Notes under the pieces: generated by a model
What the model was told of the DNA's origin: nothing
Databases searched by the model: none
Seen by the model: the letters and a program-made list of their open reading frames with translations, nothing else
DNA from: Phocaeicola sp.
GTDB taxonomy: Bacteria > Bacteroidota > Bacteroidia > Bacteroidales > Bacteroidaceae
Direction: 5' to 3'
NCBI GenBank assembly: GCA_020026225.1
Contig: JAHHQU010000014.1
Location: 1 to 44,073, forward strand
DNA: 44,073 bases
Translations under genes and position numbers: made by a program
Shown here: piece by piece, positions 37,660-44,073 of the stretch
Numbering within the stretch: the stretch's first letter is position 1
How the letters are laid out: each line of letters starts with the position of its first letter

Positions 37660-38544
37660 TTATTTCTTCTTACTTGCAAATTTGAAATCGATAGCAAAAG
37701 GCATCTTACCAACCTGAAGGTCGTATTCCAATGTCAACGCACCATTCTTAATAGCGCCCTTCAAACCTTTTTTATTTACACATTTCTTACCGTCTTCAAG
37801 TTCTACTGTAAAAGCAGCAACTTCAACTGTAAACTCACCTTCAGCATTAGCTACAGCTTTAATTTCTGCATCTTTTACGGATACTGCTGGAAGTGTCATT
37901 TTACCATTCATAACAGCTGCTTCAGGAAGCATTATAGTAAATTTACCATCTTCCTGAGCTTCTATTTTAACTTCAGCATCGAAAGAACCAGAAGATTCAC
38001 CACCCATAAACATTTCTGTTGCTCCTTTATAAGAGCGAGCAACCTGACCTACTAAGATTTCATTTTGATCTGTTGTAAAGTTGAACAAGATAGGGAAAGG
38101 CATTCCACCTGGTTTGATATCATAAGCCAATGTCAACTTACCATCTTTTACAGAACCTTTCAAACCTTTTGCATTTACATATTTTGTTCCATCAACAGTA
38201 AATTCAAATGCTGCATGTTCTAATGAAAATTCTTTATCAGCTACAGATTTAACTTCTACATCTTCCAGTGTGATAGCTGCTAGTTTCATTTTACCCATAC
38301 CAGCTTCTGGAAGAACGACTGTTACCTTACCATTTTCCTGAGCTGTGATTTCAACTGAACCCTTAACAACACCTGTTGGCTGTCCACCAACTATCATGAT
38401 GTTACCGCCTTCATAAGAGCCTGCGACCTGCGCTGCAATATTTTCTGTGGGTTTTACAAATTCATCCAAAACTTCATCATCATCACTACATGACACTGTA
38501 CATAACGCAACCAATGCCATTGCAAGGAAATTTCTTAATTTCAT
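37660..38544 (-). CDS. Lipoprotein with two calycin-like domains, first gene of hmu operon
   Basis: The 294-residue lipoprotein (lipobox CTVSC, Cys19) consists of two tandem copies of a beta-rich calycin-like domain, about 39-157 and 167-291. The copies share SYEGG/SYKGA starts, the VLPEA/MLPEA segment, the NAKGLKGS/NKKGLKGA segment and a closing MPFPILFNF/MPFAIDFKF strand. Calycins bind small hydrophobic ligands, so a haem or porphyrin role is plausible from position but not shown. It leads the operon, directly under the predicted promoter. It is not part of the P. gingivalis hmuYRSTUV set. Confidence 0.8.
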   Translation of the reverse strand: MKLRNFLAMALVALCTVSCSDDDEVLDEFVKPTENIAAQVAGSYEGGNIMIVGGQPTGVVKGSVEITAQENGKVTVVLPEAGMGKMKLAAITLEDVEVKSVADKEFSLEHAAFEFTVDGTKYVNAKGLKGSVKDGKLTLAYDIKPGGMPFPILFNFTTDQNEILVGQVARSYKGATEMFMGGESSGSFDAEVKIEAQEDGKFTIMLPEAAVMNGKMTLPAVSVKDAEIKAVANAEGEFTVEVAAFTVELEDGKKCVNKKGLKGAIKNGALTLEYDLQVGKMPFAIDFKFASKKK

Positions 38545-38577
38545 AACTATACCTTTTTATTTTAACTTTTACGGATG

Positions 38578-38609
38578 CAAAGGTAGATGGTATTATAATG
38601 GTTAACAAT
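38578..38609 (-). promoter_or_regulatory. Predicted promoter of the hmu operon
   Basis: On the minus strand 38578-38585 reads TACCTTTG (exact TAnnTTTG), and 38606-38609 reads ATTG, a three-of-four -33 match at 20-bp spacing. The start would be near 38571, leaving a leader of about 27 nt. An inverted repeat overlaps the promoter. Confidence 0.6.
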
Positions 38610-38612
38610 ACC
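38589..38612. promoter_or_regulatory. Inverted repeat overlapping the hmu -33 region
   Basis: GGTATT (38589-38594) and AATACC (38607-38612) form an inverted repeat with a 12-nt spacer, covering the stretch between the -7 and -33 boxes. It would suit a repressor site. The half-site is shared with the stronger palindrome at 38664. Confidence 0.45.
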
Positions 38613-38663
38613 TAATTATGATGAAATTTACATATTACGTAGCAGCTTTACTAAAAAATAAGA

Positions 38664-38683
38664 AATACCTATATGTAGGTATT
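38664..38683. promoter_or_regulatory. Palindrome upstream of the hmu promoter
   Basis: AATACCTA (38664-38671) and TAGGTATT (38676-38683) are perfect inverted copies around 4 nt. A direct copy of AATACCTA occurs at 38607-38614. A dimeric iron- or haem-responsive regulator of the Fur/DtxR kind is a reasonable candidate, but the sequence is not the E. coli Fur box. Confidence 0.55.
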
Positions 38684-38736
38684 ATATTAGCATAATAGTA
38701 AAACTAATGCTGCACTTTATTCCAGAGGTAAAAGAT

Positions 38737-38756
38737 AATACTCATTTCTTAGTATT
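38737..38756. promoter_or_regulatory. Third inverted repeat upstream of hmu
   Basis: AATACT (38737-38742) and AGTATT (38751-38756) are separated by 8 nt. It differs by one base from the other half-sites. It could instead be a weak terminator for the YgjP-like gene, which ends at 38800. Confidence 0.3.
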
Positions 38757-38799
38757 ACAAGATGCCAGTTGTAAATATAGAGTGACAAACCAGTGAAGA

Positions 38800-39507
38800 C
38801 TAAGGCAATTTTGTGTGAAAAGGGCGCAATTCTGCACGTAATTGAAGAGCACAGCCTGCCGTAAACTTATTCAACAAATCCCAAAAAGCAGGCCCATGAT
38901 TCATTTCTTTGGTATGTGCCAGTTCATGAAGCAGTACATAATCCATAAGGTGGGAAGGCAGCAACATTAGGTAACAAGAAAGGCTGATTGTTCCTCCCGT
39001 TGAACAACTGCCCCACCGAGAACGAGTAGCTGTTATCCGTACCTTTTTATAGGTAAGTCCAAAACGTTCTGCCCACATAGACAATAAAGGAGGAATGCAA
39101 ACGGAGGCTCGCCGTTTCAAAGCTCGAATAATTGCAGCCCGAAGAAGGCTTTGCACAGACTCTGAAGAGAAATCCGTTTGGGGTGGACAATAAATGAACA
39201 TCTCCTCCCCTTCTTCACGTACTGTAAAATGCTTTAAAGAACCTTGACGAAGGTACAAATGAAAACAAGGTGCTTGAATTGAATAAGAATAATCAAAAGA
39301 TTTTGCCGCTATTTTATGGAACGACTCTAACAAACGTTCCCGAAACGGTTGTACTGCTTCCAATATTCGCTCGGTCTTGCTATATGACGGCACAGTCAAA
39401 TAAAGGCCGTCTGATTTGACGCGCATCGTTACATTTCGAGCTGCACGATGTGTACGAATGACAATCCTGCCGAATTCGGCATCTTTCAGAATACGTTTTG
39501 TAGGCAT
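38800..39507 (-). CDS. YgjP-like M48-type metallopeptidase (DUF45)
   Basis: The 235-residue cytoplasmic protein has the zinc site HELAH (194-198) with a third ligand His204 in NHGPAFW, and the family motif RSRWGSCS (163-170). These define the YgjP/DUF45 metallopeptidases related to SprT and M48. There is no signal peptide or membrane helix. The family is often linked with type I restriction enzymes or DNA-damage proteins, but no such neighbour is present and the substrate is unknown. It stands alone between the argB terminator and the hmu control region. Confidence 0.87.
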   Translation of the reverse strand: MPTKRILKDAEFGRIVIRTHRAARNVTMRVKSDGLYLTVPSYSKTERILEAVQPFRERLLESFHKIAAKSFDYSYSIQAPCFHLYLRQGSLKHFTVREEGEEMFIYCPPQTDFSSESVQSLLRAAIIRALKRRASVCIPPLLSMWAERFGLTYKKVRITATRSRWGSCSTGGTISLSCYLMLLPSHLMDYVLLHELAHTKEMNHGPAFWDLLNKFTAGCALQLRAELRPFHTKLP

Positions 39508-39561
39508 GAAATGAATCTCCTCATTTAGCTTTGCAAGCCATTTATAACCATTGATTTCAAT

Positions 39562-39610
39562 AAAAAAGCGTAAATCTAAACTTCTTTCATTCCATTTCGT
39601 TTAGACTTAC
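39562..39610 (-). terminator. Rho-independent terminator of the topA-aroK-argB operon
   Basis: GTAAATCTAAAC (39570-39581) pairs with GTTTAGACTTAC (39599-39610) with one mismatch. On the minus strand the second arm is followed by GC and six Us. It ends the argB transcript 43 bp after its stop codon. Confidence 0.8.
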
Positions 39611-39652
39611 ACTTTATATATAACACAAATCAGCGTAAAAGCTCATTCAATC

Positions 39653-40429
39653 TCACTCGGATTCCGAAATAACAGTCCCAGAAGCATTCGCCAAATCTGA
39701 GGCTCGCTTGATGACTACTTTTGACACTCCTTTCTGTATAGCAGAAAAAGCATTTTCGAGTTTGGGAATCATCCCGTCCTGGATTACTCCATCAGCTACA
39801 TAACGTTCAAAAAGCGCAGGGGTAATGATTGGTATCACACTCTCCTCATCATCAGCATTCAACAACACTCCTTTTTTTTCGAAACAATAAATTAACGTGA
39901 CGTCAAAATAAGGAGATAAAGCTTTCGCCGTTTCTGCGGCAATGGTGTCAGCATTGGTATTTAGCATGCTTCCTTTACCATCGTGTGTTAGAGGAGCCAT
40001 AACCGGTACCAGCCCAGCACGTAAAAGATGAGCGAGATTCGCCCCATCCACCTCTTTCACATCACCTACAAATCCATAGTCGGTGGTGACAACAGGACGT
40101 TTCTCTGAACGAATGACATTCATATCAGCTCCCGTGAGTCCGATGGCATTGATCTTCTTAGCCTGCAGTCCAGCTACAATCGTCTTATTGACTAATCCGC
40201 CATAAACCATGGTCACGACCTTAAGCATTTCGGCATCCGTAATGCGGCGTCCATTGACCATCTGGCTTTCAATACCCAACTGACCTGCAATTTTGGTTGC
40301 AGAACGTCCTCCGCCATGAACTAATATCTTGTATCCTTCCATAGAGGCAAAATCCGTTAAAAGCTTCTCTAAAGAATCAGAGTCTTCTACTATTTTACCG
40401 CCAACCTTTATTATTGTCAATTTCATCAT
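39653..40429 (-). CDS. argB: Acetylglutamate kinase (ArgB)
   Basis: The 258-residue amino-acid kinase phosphorylates N-acylglutamate in the second step of arginine biosynthesis. It shows the N-terminal KVGGKIVED phosphate-binding segment, the HGGGRSATK glycine loop, the NTNADTIAAETA substrate and nucleotide region and a C-terminal GMIPKLENA segment. Because Bacteroides use succinylated intermediates, the true substrate may be N-succinylglutamate. It is 26 bp after aroK and ends the operon. A second ATG one codon in (40426) is equally possible as start. It lacks an N-terminal extension of the arginine-inhibited hexameric type. Confidence 0.94.
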   Translation of the reverse strand: MMKLTIIKVGGKIVEDSDSLEKLLTDFASMEGYKILVHGGGRSATKIAGQLGIESQMVNGRRITDAEMLKVVTMVYGGLVNKTIVAGLQAKKINAIGLTGADMNVIRSEKRPVVTTDYGFVGDVKEVDGANLAHLLRAGLVPVMAPLTHDGKGSMLNTNADTIAAETAKALSPYFDVTLIYCFEKKGVLLNADDEESVIPIITPALFERYVADGVIQDGMIPKLENAFSAIQKGVSKVVIKRASDLANASGTVISESE

Positions 40430-40455
40430 TATTCTTCTTTAATTCCGAACTCAGC

Positions 40456-40992
40456 TCAATTCTTCACATTGTCCAGCAAAGCAGACAATGTGTCCACGGT
40501 CTCTGCTATCTGTGAACGGCTTTCCAGTCTGCTGGCATCGATACGCAGTCTCGCCTTACCATACCAACACATTCGAGATTGGACACCCGCCTTTATAAAG
40601 TCTTGTAATTCCGAATCCGACTTCCCTTTCAGTAAAGGGCGTCCTGCCGAAGCTATCCGTAAACGACGGTACAAGGCATCCTGAGAAGCATCCAAAAAAA
40701 CCGTTGTCCCAGCTTCATTCATGAAATCCATATTATCGGAATAACACGGAGTTCCTCCTCCACAGGCTACCACTACGTCTTCAAATTCGGCTACTTCATG
40801 CAGAATCCGACGTTCCAATAGCCGGAATCCTTCTTCACCTTCTTCTGAAAATAGTTGTGCAATAGTATGATGTGAACGTTCTTCTATGTACCAGTCCAAA
40901 TCAATGAACGACAAGCCCGTTGCTTTGGCAAAGGCTCTTCCCAGCGTTGTCTTACCGCTGCCCATATAACCGACCAGAAAGATTCTTTTCAT
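40456..40992 (-). CDS. aroK: Shikimate kinase
   Basis: The 178-residue P-loop enzyme phosphorylates shikimate on the way to chorismate. The Walker A motif GYMGSGKTT is at 8-16, shikimate-binding Asp33 in FIDLDWYIE, Arg57 in FRLLE and the GGGTP motif at 78-82. Its start codon overlaps the topA stop by 4 bp (ATGA), showing translational coupling. It is slightly longer at the C-terminus than E. coli AroK but complete. Confidence 0.95.
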   Translation of the reverse strand: MKRIFLVGYMGSGKTTLGRAFAKATGLSFIDLDWYIEERSHHTIAQLFSEEGEEGFRLLERRILHEVAEFEDVVVACGGGTPCYSDNMDFMNEAGTTVFLDASQDALYRRLRIASAGRPLLKGKSDSELQDFIKAGVQSRMCWYGKARLRIDASRLESRSQIAETVDTLSALLDNVKN

Positions 40993-43304
40993 TTCTTACG
41001 CTTTCTATTCTCTGCTTTTGTTTTCTGAAGCTCTATGACTTTAAAGCAAGCCTCCAGAGACAGATCTGCAGGATCTACTTTTTCTGGAATACGATAATTC
41101 TTCTTTTCATACGCAATATAAGGTCCATATCGTCCGTCCAAGATCTGCAATCCCGGTTCTTCCTCAAACGTCTTGATTATCTTTTTAGCTTCAGCTTCTC
41201 GTTTGCGAAGAATCAGTTCTATCGCTTCATCCAAATTGATGGTAAGCGGATCTTTTTCTTTAGGAACGGAAACGTAATGGTTATTGCAACGAATGTATGG
41301 TCCAAAACGACCTTCACCGACAGTTACGGTCTTTCCTTCAAATTCACCCAGTGTACGCGGTAAAGCAAATAATTCCAAGGCTTCTTCCAAGGTTATCGTT
41401 TCCAAAGAATGCTCCTTACGCATACTTGCAAAGCGAGGTTTCTCTTCATCCTCTGCAGAACCAATCTGAACAACTGGACCAAAACGTCCAATCTTTACAG
41501 AGACTGGCTTTCCAGAGACAGGGTCAACACCCAACATACGTTCTCCAACACGATGTTCAGCCTTCGTAGCTGCGGTTTTTTCAACCAACGGATGGAAATC
41601 TGAATAGAAACGACGAATCATTCCTGTCCATGATTTTGTTCCTTCTGCCACTTCATCGAATTCTTTTTCCACACTGGCTGTGAAGTTGTAATCCATGATG
41701 TTCGGGAAGAACTGCAACAAGAAATCACTTACTACGATGCCAACGTCCGTCGGAAGCAACTTTGATTTCTCGCTTCCTACTGTTTCGGTACGATTTTCTT
41801 CTGTCAAACCGGTAGAATCCAGACGGAGTACACTATACTCTCTCTTCGAACCCTCACGGCTTCCTTTTTCAACATATCCTCGATTCTGAATTGTAGAAAT
41901 AGTCGGTGCATACGTTGATGGACGACCAATACCCAATTCTTCTAACTTTCGAACCAGACTAGCTTCTGTATAACGTGCTGGAGCTTGAGTGAATCGTTCA
42001 CGGGCTGTGATTTCTTTCCAAGTCAGCATGCCTCCTTCTTCCAAGGCTGGAAGCAAACGACTTTCGTCTTCTCCGTCGATTTCATCGTCAGAAGACTCGT
42101 GGTACACTTTCAAGAAACCAGCAAATGTAACGACTTCACCTGCTGCCACAAAACTCTCTTTCGAATTATCAATACCAATCGTTGCCGTTGTCTTTTCCAA
42201 TTCTGCATCGGCCATTTGGGAAGCCAAAGTACGTTTCCAGATGAGTTCATACAAACGCTGTTCTTGTACACTCGCTTCTACCTTCTCATTATTCATATAG
42301 GTAGGACGAATCGCTTCATGCGCTTCCTGGGCTCCTTTGGTATGGGTGGCATAGTTGCGGGTCTTTACATATTCAGGTCCCATAAGTTTCTCAATCGTCT
42401 CTTTAGCCGACTGCAAAGCCAATTCTGAAAGATGTACAGAGTCGGTACGCATATAAGTAATAAGTCCGCTTTCATAAAGACGCTGTGCAAGCACCATGGT
42501 CTGAGCTACAGTATAACCCAATTTACGAGCCGCTTCCTGTTGAAGGGTAGAAGTTGTAAAAGGAGGAGCCGGTGATTTTTTCAACGGCTTTGTGGTAATT
42601 TCTTCAATGGTAAATTTAGCGTCGGAACAATTCTTCAAGAACTGTCGTGCTTCTTCTATGGTAGGGAATCGACGTGACAATTCTGCTCTGATTTCTGCAC
42701 CATTCGGATCCAAGAAGACTGCAGAAACTTTATAAGAAGCTTCGCTGACAAAAGAATGGATTTCGCGCTCACGTTCTACAATCAGACGTACTGCCACTGA
42801 CTGAACACGACCTGCAGACAAAGCCGGTTTGATTTTTCTCCAAAGTACAGGCGACAATTCAAAACCCACCAATCGATCCAGAATTCGACGAGCCTGCTGT
42901 GCATTCACTAGGTTTACGTCAATATCACGAGGATTCTCAATGGCCTTCAAAATTGCCGTCTTTGTAATTTCATGAAATACAATTCTACGAGTCTTCTCAG
43001 GCACTAGGTTAAGAACTTCAAAAAGATGCCATGATATGGCTTCTCCTTCACGGTCCTCATCGGAAGCCAACCAAACCATATCGGCTTTTTTAGCTTCAGC
43101 CTTCAACTCTGCTACTATTTTCTTCTTGTCTTCGGGGATTTCGTAGATAGGCTTAAAATCATTCTCTACATCAATACTGAACGCTTTCTGTTTCAAATCA
43201 CGGATATGACCGTAACTAGAAAGCACCTTGTAGCCCGAACCAAGGAATTTCTCGATGGTCTTCGCTTTCGCAGGAGATTCGACTATTACTAGATTATTTT
43301 GCAT
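40989..43304 (-). CDS. topA: DNA topoisomerase I
   Basis: The 771-residue type IA topoisomerase relaxes negative supercoils. The TOPRIM acidic residues are Glu9 (VESPAKAKT) and the 82-88 SDEDREGE motif. The catalytic Tyr284 lies in GLITYMRTDS. The C-terminal part has repeated topoisomerase C-terminal modules (GRFGPYIR, GRYGPYIAYEKKNYRIP) without four-cysteine zinc ribbons, which is usual for Bacteroidetes enzymes, and ends in a lysine-rich tail. It heads a transcript with aroK and argB. Confidence 0.97.
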   Translation of the reverse strand: MQNNLVIVESPAKAKTIEKFLGSGYKVLSSYGHIRDLKQKAFSIDVENDFKPIYEIPEDKKKIVAELKAEAKKADMVWLASDEDREGEAISWHLFEVLNLVPEKTRRIVFHEITKTAILKAIENPRDIDVNLVNAQQARRILDRLVGFELSPVLWRKIKPALSAGRVQSVAVRLIVEREREIHSFVSEASYKVSAVFLDPNGAEIRAELSRRFPTIEEARQFLKNCSDAKFTIEEITTKPLKKSPAPPFTTSTLQQEAARKLGYTVAQTMVLAQRLYESGLITYMRTDSVHLSELALQSAKETIEKLMGPEYVKTRNYATHTKGAQEAHEAIRPTYMNNEKVEASVQEQRLYELIWKRTLASQMADAELEKTTATIGIDNSKESFVAAGEVVTFAGFLKVYHESSDDEIDGEDESRLLPALEEGGMLTWKEITARERFTQAPARYTEASLVRKLEELGIGRPSTYAPTISTIQNRGYVEKGSREGSKREYSVLRLDSTGLTEENRTETVGSEKSKLLPTDVGIVVSDFLLQFFPNIMDYNFTASVEKEFDEVAEGTKSWTGMIRRFYSDFHPLVEKTAATKAEHRVGERMLGVDPVSGKPVSVKIGRFGPVVQIGSAEDEEKPRFASMRKEHSLETITLEEALELFALPRTLGEFEGKTVTVGEGRFGPYIRCNNHYVSVPKEKDPLTINLDEAIELILRKREAEAKKIIKTFEEEPGLQILDGRYGPYIAYEKKNYRIPEKVDPADLSLEACFKVIELQKTKAENRKRKK

Positions 43305-43338
43305 GATAGATTGTACACCTTTTTTAATGTTTCAGCGA

Positions 43339-43370
43339 CAAAAATAGAAAAAAAGGGAAAGTATACCTAA
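43339..43370 (-). promoter_or_regulatory. Predicted promoter of topA
   Basis: On the minus strand 43339-43346 reads TATTTTTG, an exact -7 box, with a TTAG at 43367-43370 at 20-bp spacing as a partial -33 box. The leader would be about 30 nt. Confidence 0.5.
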
Positions 43371-43441
43371 TATAATAAGAGCAGTTTAGAGACTTTTCGC
43401 CTTTTTTGTAGGTAAACCCCCATCTTTCAAACGAATCTGCT

Positions 43442-43449
43442 TATATTTG
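43442..43449 (+). promoter_or_regulatory. Predicted -7 box for the last small gene
   Basis: TATATTTG is an exact TAnnTTTG match. No good -33 box is seen at the expected spacing. It would start transcription about 40 nt before the ATG at 43496. Confidence 0.5.
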
Positions 43450-43495
43450 CAGCGATTCATCGCAAACAGATGCAATGGTTCTAACATTTATTATT

Positions 43496-43915
43496 ATGAG
43501 TAAAAGTATAAACAGCAACAAACAATTTATGGTGGGGAATGGTATTCTTGCATTTGGAGTCTTCTTCATAGTATGCCTCTTCCTTTACCTCGGATTCCGC
43601 TTTCAACGGAAGCCCAATGATCTGAGCGTACAATATAAAGATATGTATAGCATACAGATTGATAAAACCTTTCAAGGAGACAGCTTAAGCATCTACATCA
43701 ACGACAGTCTATTGGTTAATAAAACATTCACAGGCAAGATCCTTAAGTTCCAAGTAAAACGATTTGCCGAAAACAGTGTTCTGATGATTGTCAATAATGA
43801 AAATGATGAAATGGTTCCTTACAACTTAGATTCTCACGGAAGCACCGTAAACATAGAGAAACGAAATGGAAAAATTTTCATCGAAGAAGAAGTCACAGAA
43901 ACCACTAAGAAGTGA
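43496..43915 (+). CDS. Single-pass membrane protein of unknown function
   Basis: The protein is 139 residues from ATG 43496; an earlier ATG at 43475 would add seven hydrophobic residues and cannot be excluded. One transmembrane helix (about 17-36 from this start, GILAFGVFFIVCLFLYLGF) is preceded by a short basic cytoplasmic tail and followed by a mostly beta-strand, hydrophilic domain ending in Glu/Lys-rich sequence. The domain should face the periplasm. No motif recognised. It is divergent from topA and has its own promoter and terminator. Confidence 0.75.
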   Translation: MSKSINSNKQFMVGNGILAFGVFFIVCLFLYLGFRFQRKPNDLSVQYKDMYSIQIDKTFQGDSLSIYINDSLLVNKTFTGKILKFQVKRFAENSVLMIVNNENDEMVPYNLDSHGSTVNIEKRNGKIFIEEEVTETTKK

Positions 43916-43934
43916 GTATAAAAAACGATATATC

Positions 43935-43972
43935 ATCCCGCAAAAGTATCCTACTATTTTTGCGGGATCTTT
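43935..43972 (+). terminator. Rho-independent terminator
   Basis: ATCCCGCAAAA (43935-43945) pairs with TTTTGCGGGAT (43958-43968), extended by three more pairs around a 6-nt loop, and is followed by CTTTTT. It closes the small membrane-protein gene. Confidence 0.92.
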
Positions 43973-44056
43973 TTATTCATAAATAATGCTGAAACAGCAG
44001 AAGACAGGATTCCATGAGGTAGAGGATTCTTCTCAACCTTGGAAGGGGATTAAAAC

Positions 44057-44073
44057 AAAAAAGCCCCGAAGTA
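44057..44073. terminator. Probable left half of a terminator cut by the window edge
   Basis: An A-run followed by GCCCCGAAGTA at the very end looks like the first arm of a hairpin terminator for a minus-strand gene beyond the window. The matching arm is not in view. Confidence 0.35.

Noticed and set aside
43986..44073. Open plus-strand frame MLKQQKTGF... at the right edge
   Set aside because: Only 29 codons, no promoter after the preceding terminator, and its end looks like an arm of another terminator.
1..44073. Mobile elements, CRISPR arrays, tRNA or rRNA genes
   Set aside because: No transposase, integrase, repeat-spacer array or RNA-gene signature was found on reading both strands.

Overview
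The window looks like chromosome of a gut Bacteroidales, most likely Bacteroides or Phocaeicola. Supporting signs are two SusC/SusD pairs, Bacteroidetes-type promoters (TAnnTTTG -7 boxes), weak Shine-Dalgarno sequences, an argF'-type succinylornithine transcarbamylase and an hmu haem operon. I see no tRNA, rRNA, insertion sequence, phage or CRISPR array. Species is not resolved.

Region 1 (1-12,500, visibly AT-rich) is a polysaccharide utilisation locus on the minus strand. A TPR/transmembrane/HTH regulator (10400-12037) is followed by SusC, SusD, a GH63-type lipoprotein and a GH2 beta-galactosidase. A perfect 17-bp hairpin separates susCD from the two enzyme genes. A short tandem 22-bp repeat lies at the left edge.

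Region 2 (12,600-14,830) holds an intact sulfatase with a serine-type active site. Beside it is a sulfatase relic that keeps the signal peptide and the C-terminal tail but has lost the catalytic core.

Region 3 (14,830-24,560) carries argF', a small DUF2007 gene overlapping a secreted-protein gene, a lytic transglycosylase, a second SusC/SusD pair with no enzymes next to it, and a haemolysin III family membrane protein.

Region 4 (24,600-28,550) is nrdAB, the class I ribonucleotide reductase. A palindrome precedes it, and a 46-codon small ORF follows it and ends inside a strong bidirectional terminator.

Region 5 (28,612-38,760) is the most interesting block: a seven-gene minus-strand haem/iron operon. 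In transcription order it encodes a duplicated calycin-like lipoprotein, HmuY, HmuR, the giant CobN-like HmuS, and HmuT, HmuU and HmuV. HmuU and HmuV look like an ExbB/ExbD-type proton-driven pair, and HmuS carries a methionine-rich insert. The promoter region holds three inverted repeats built on AATAC half-sites. The inferred path is haem capture by HmuY, outer-membrane transport by HmuR, and periplasmic handling by membrane-anchored HmuS powered by HmuTUV.

Region 6 (38,800-44,073) is housekeeping: a YgjP-like metallopeptidase, argB, aroK and topA (topA-aroK overlapping by 4 bp), then a small membrane-anchored protein of unknown role.
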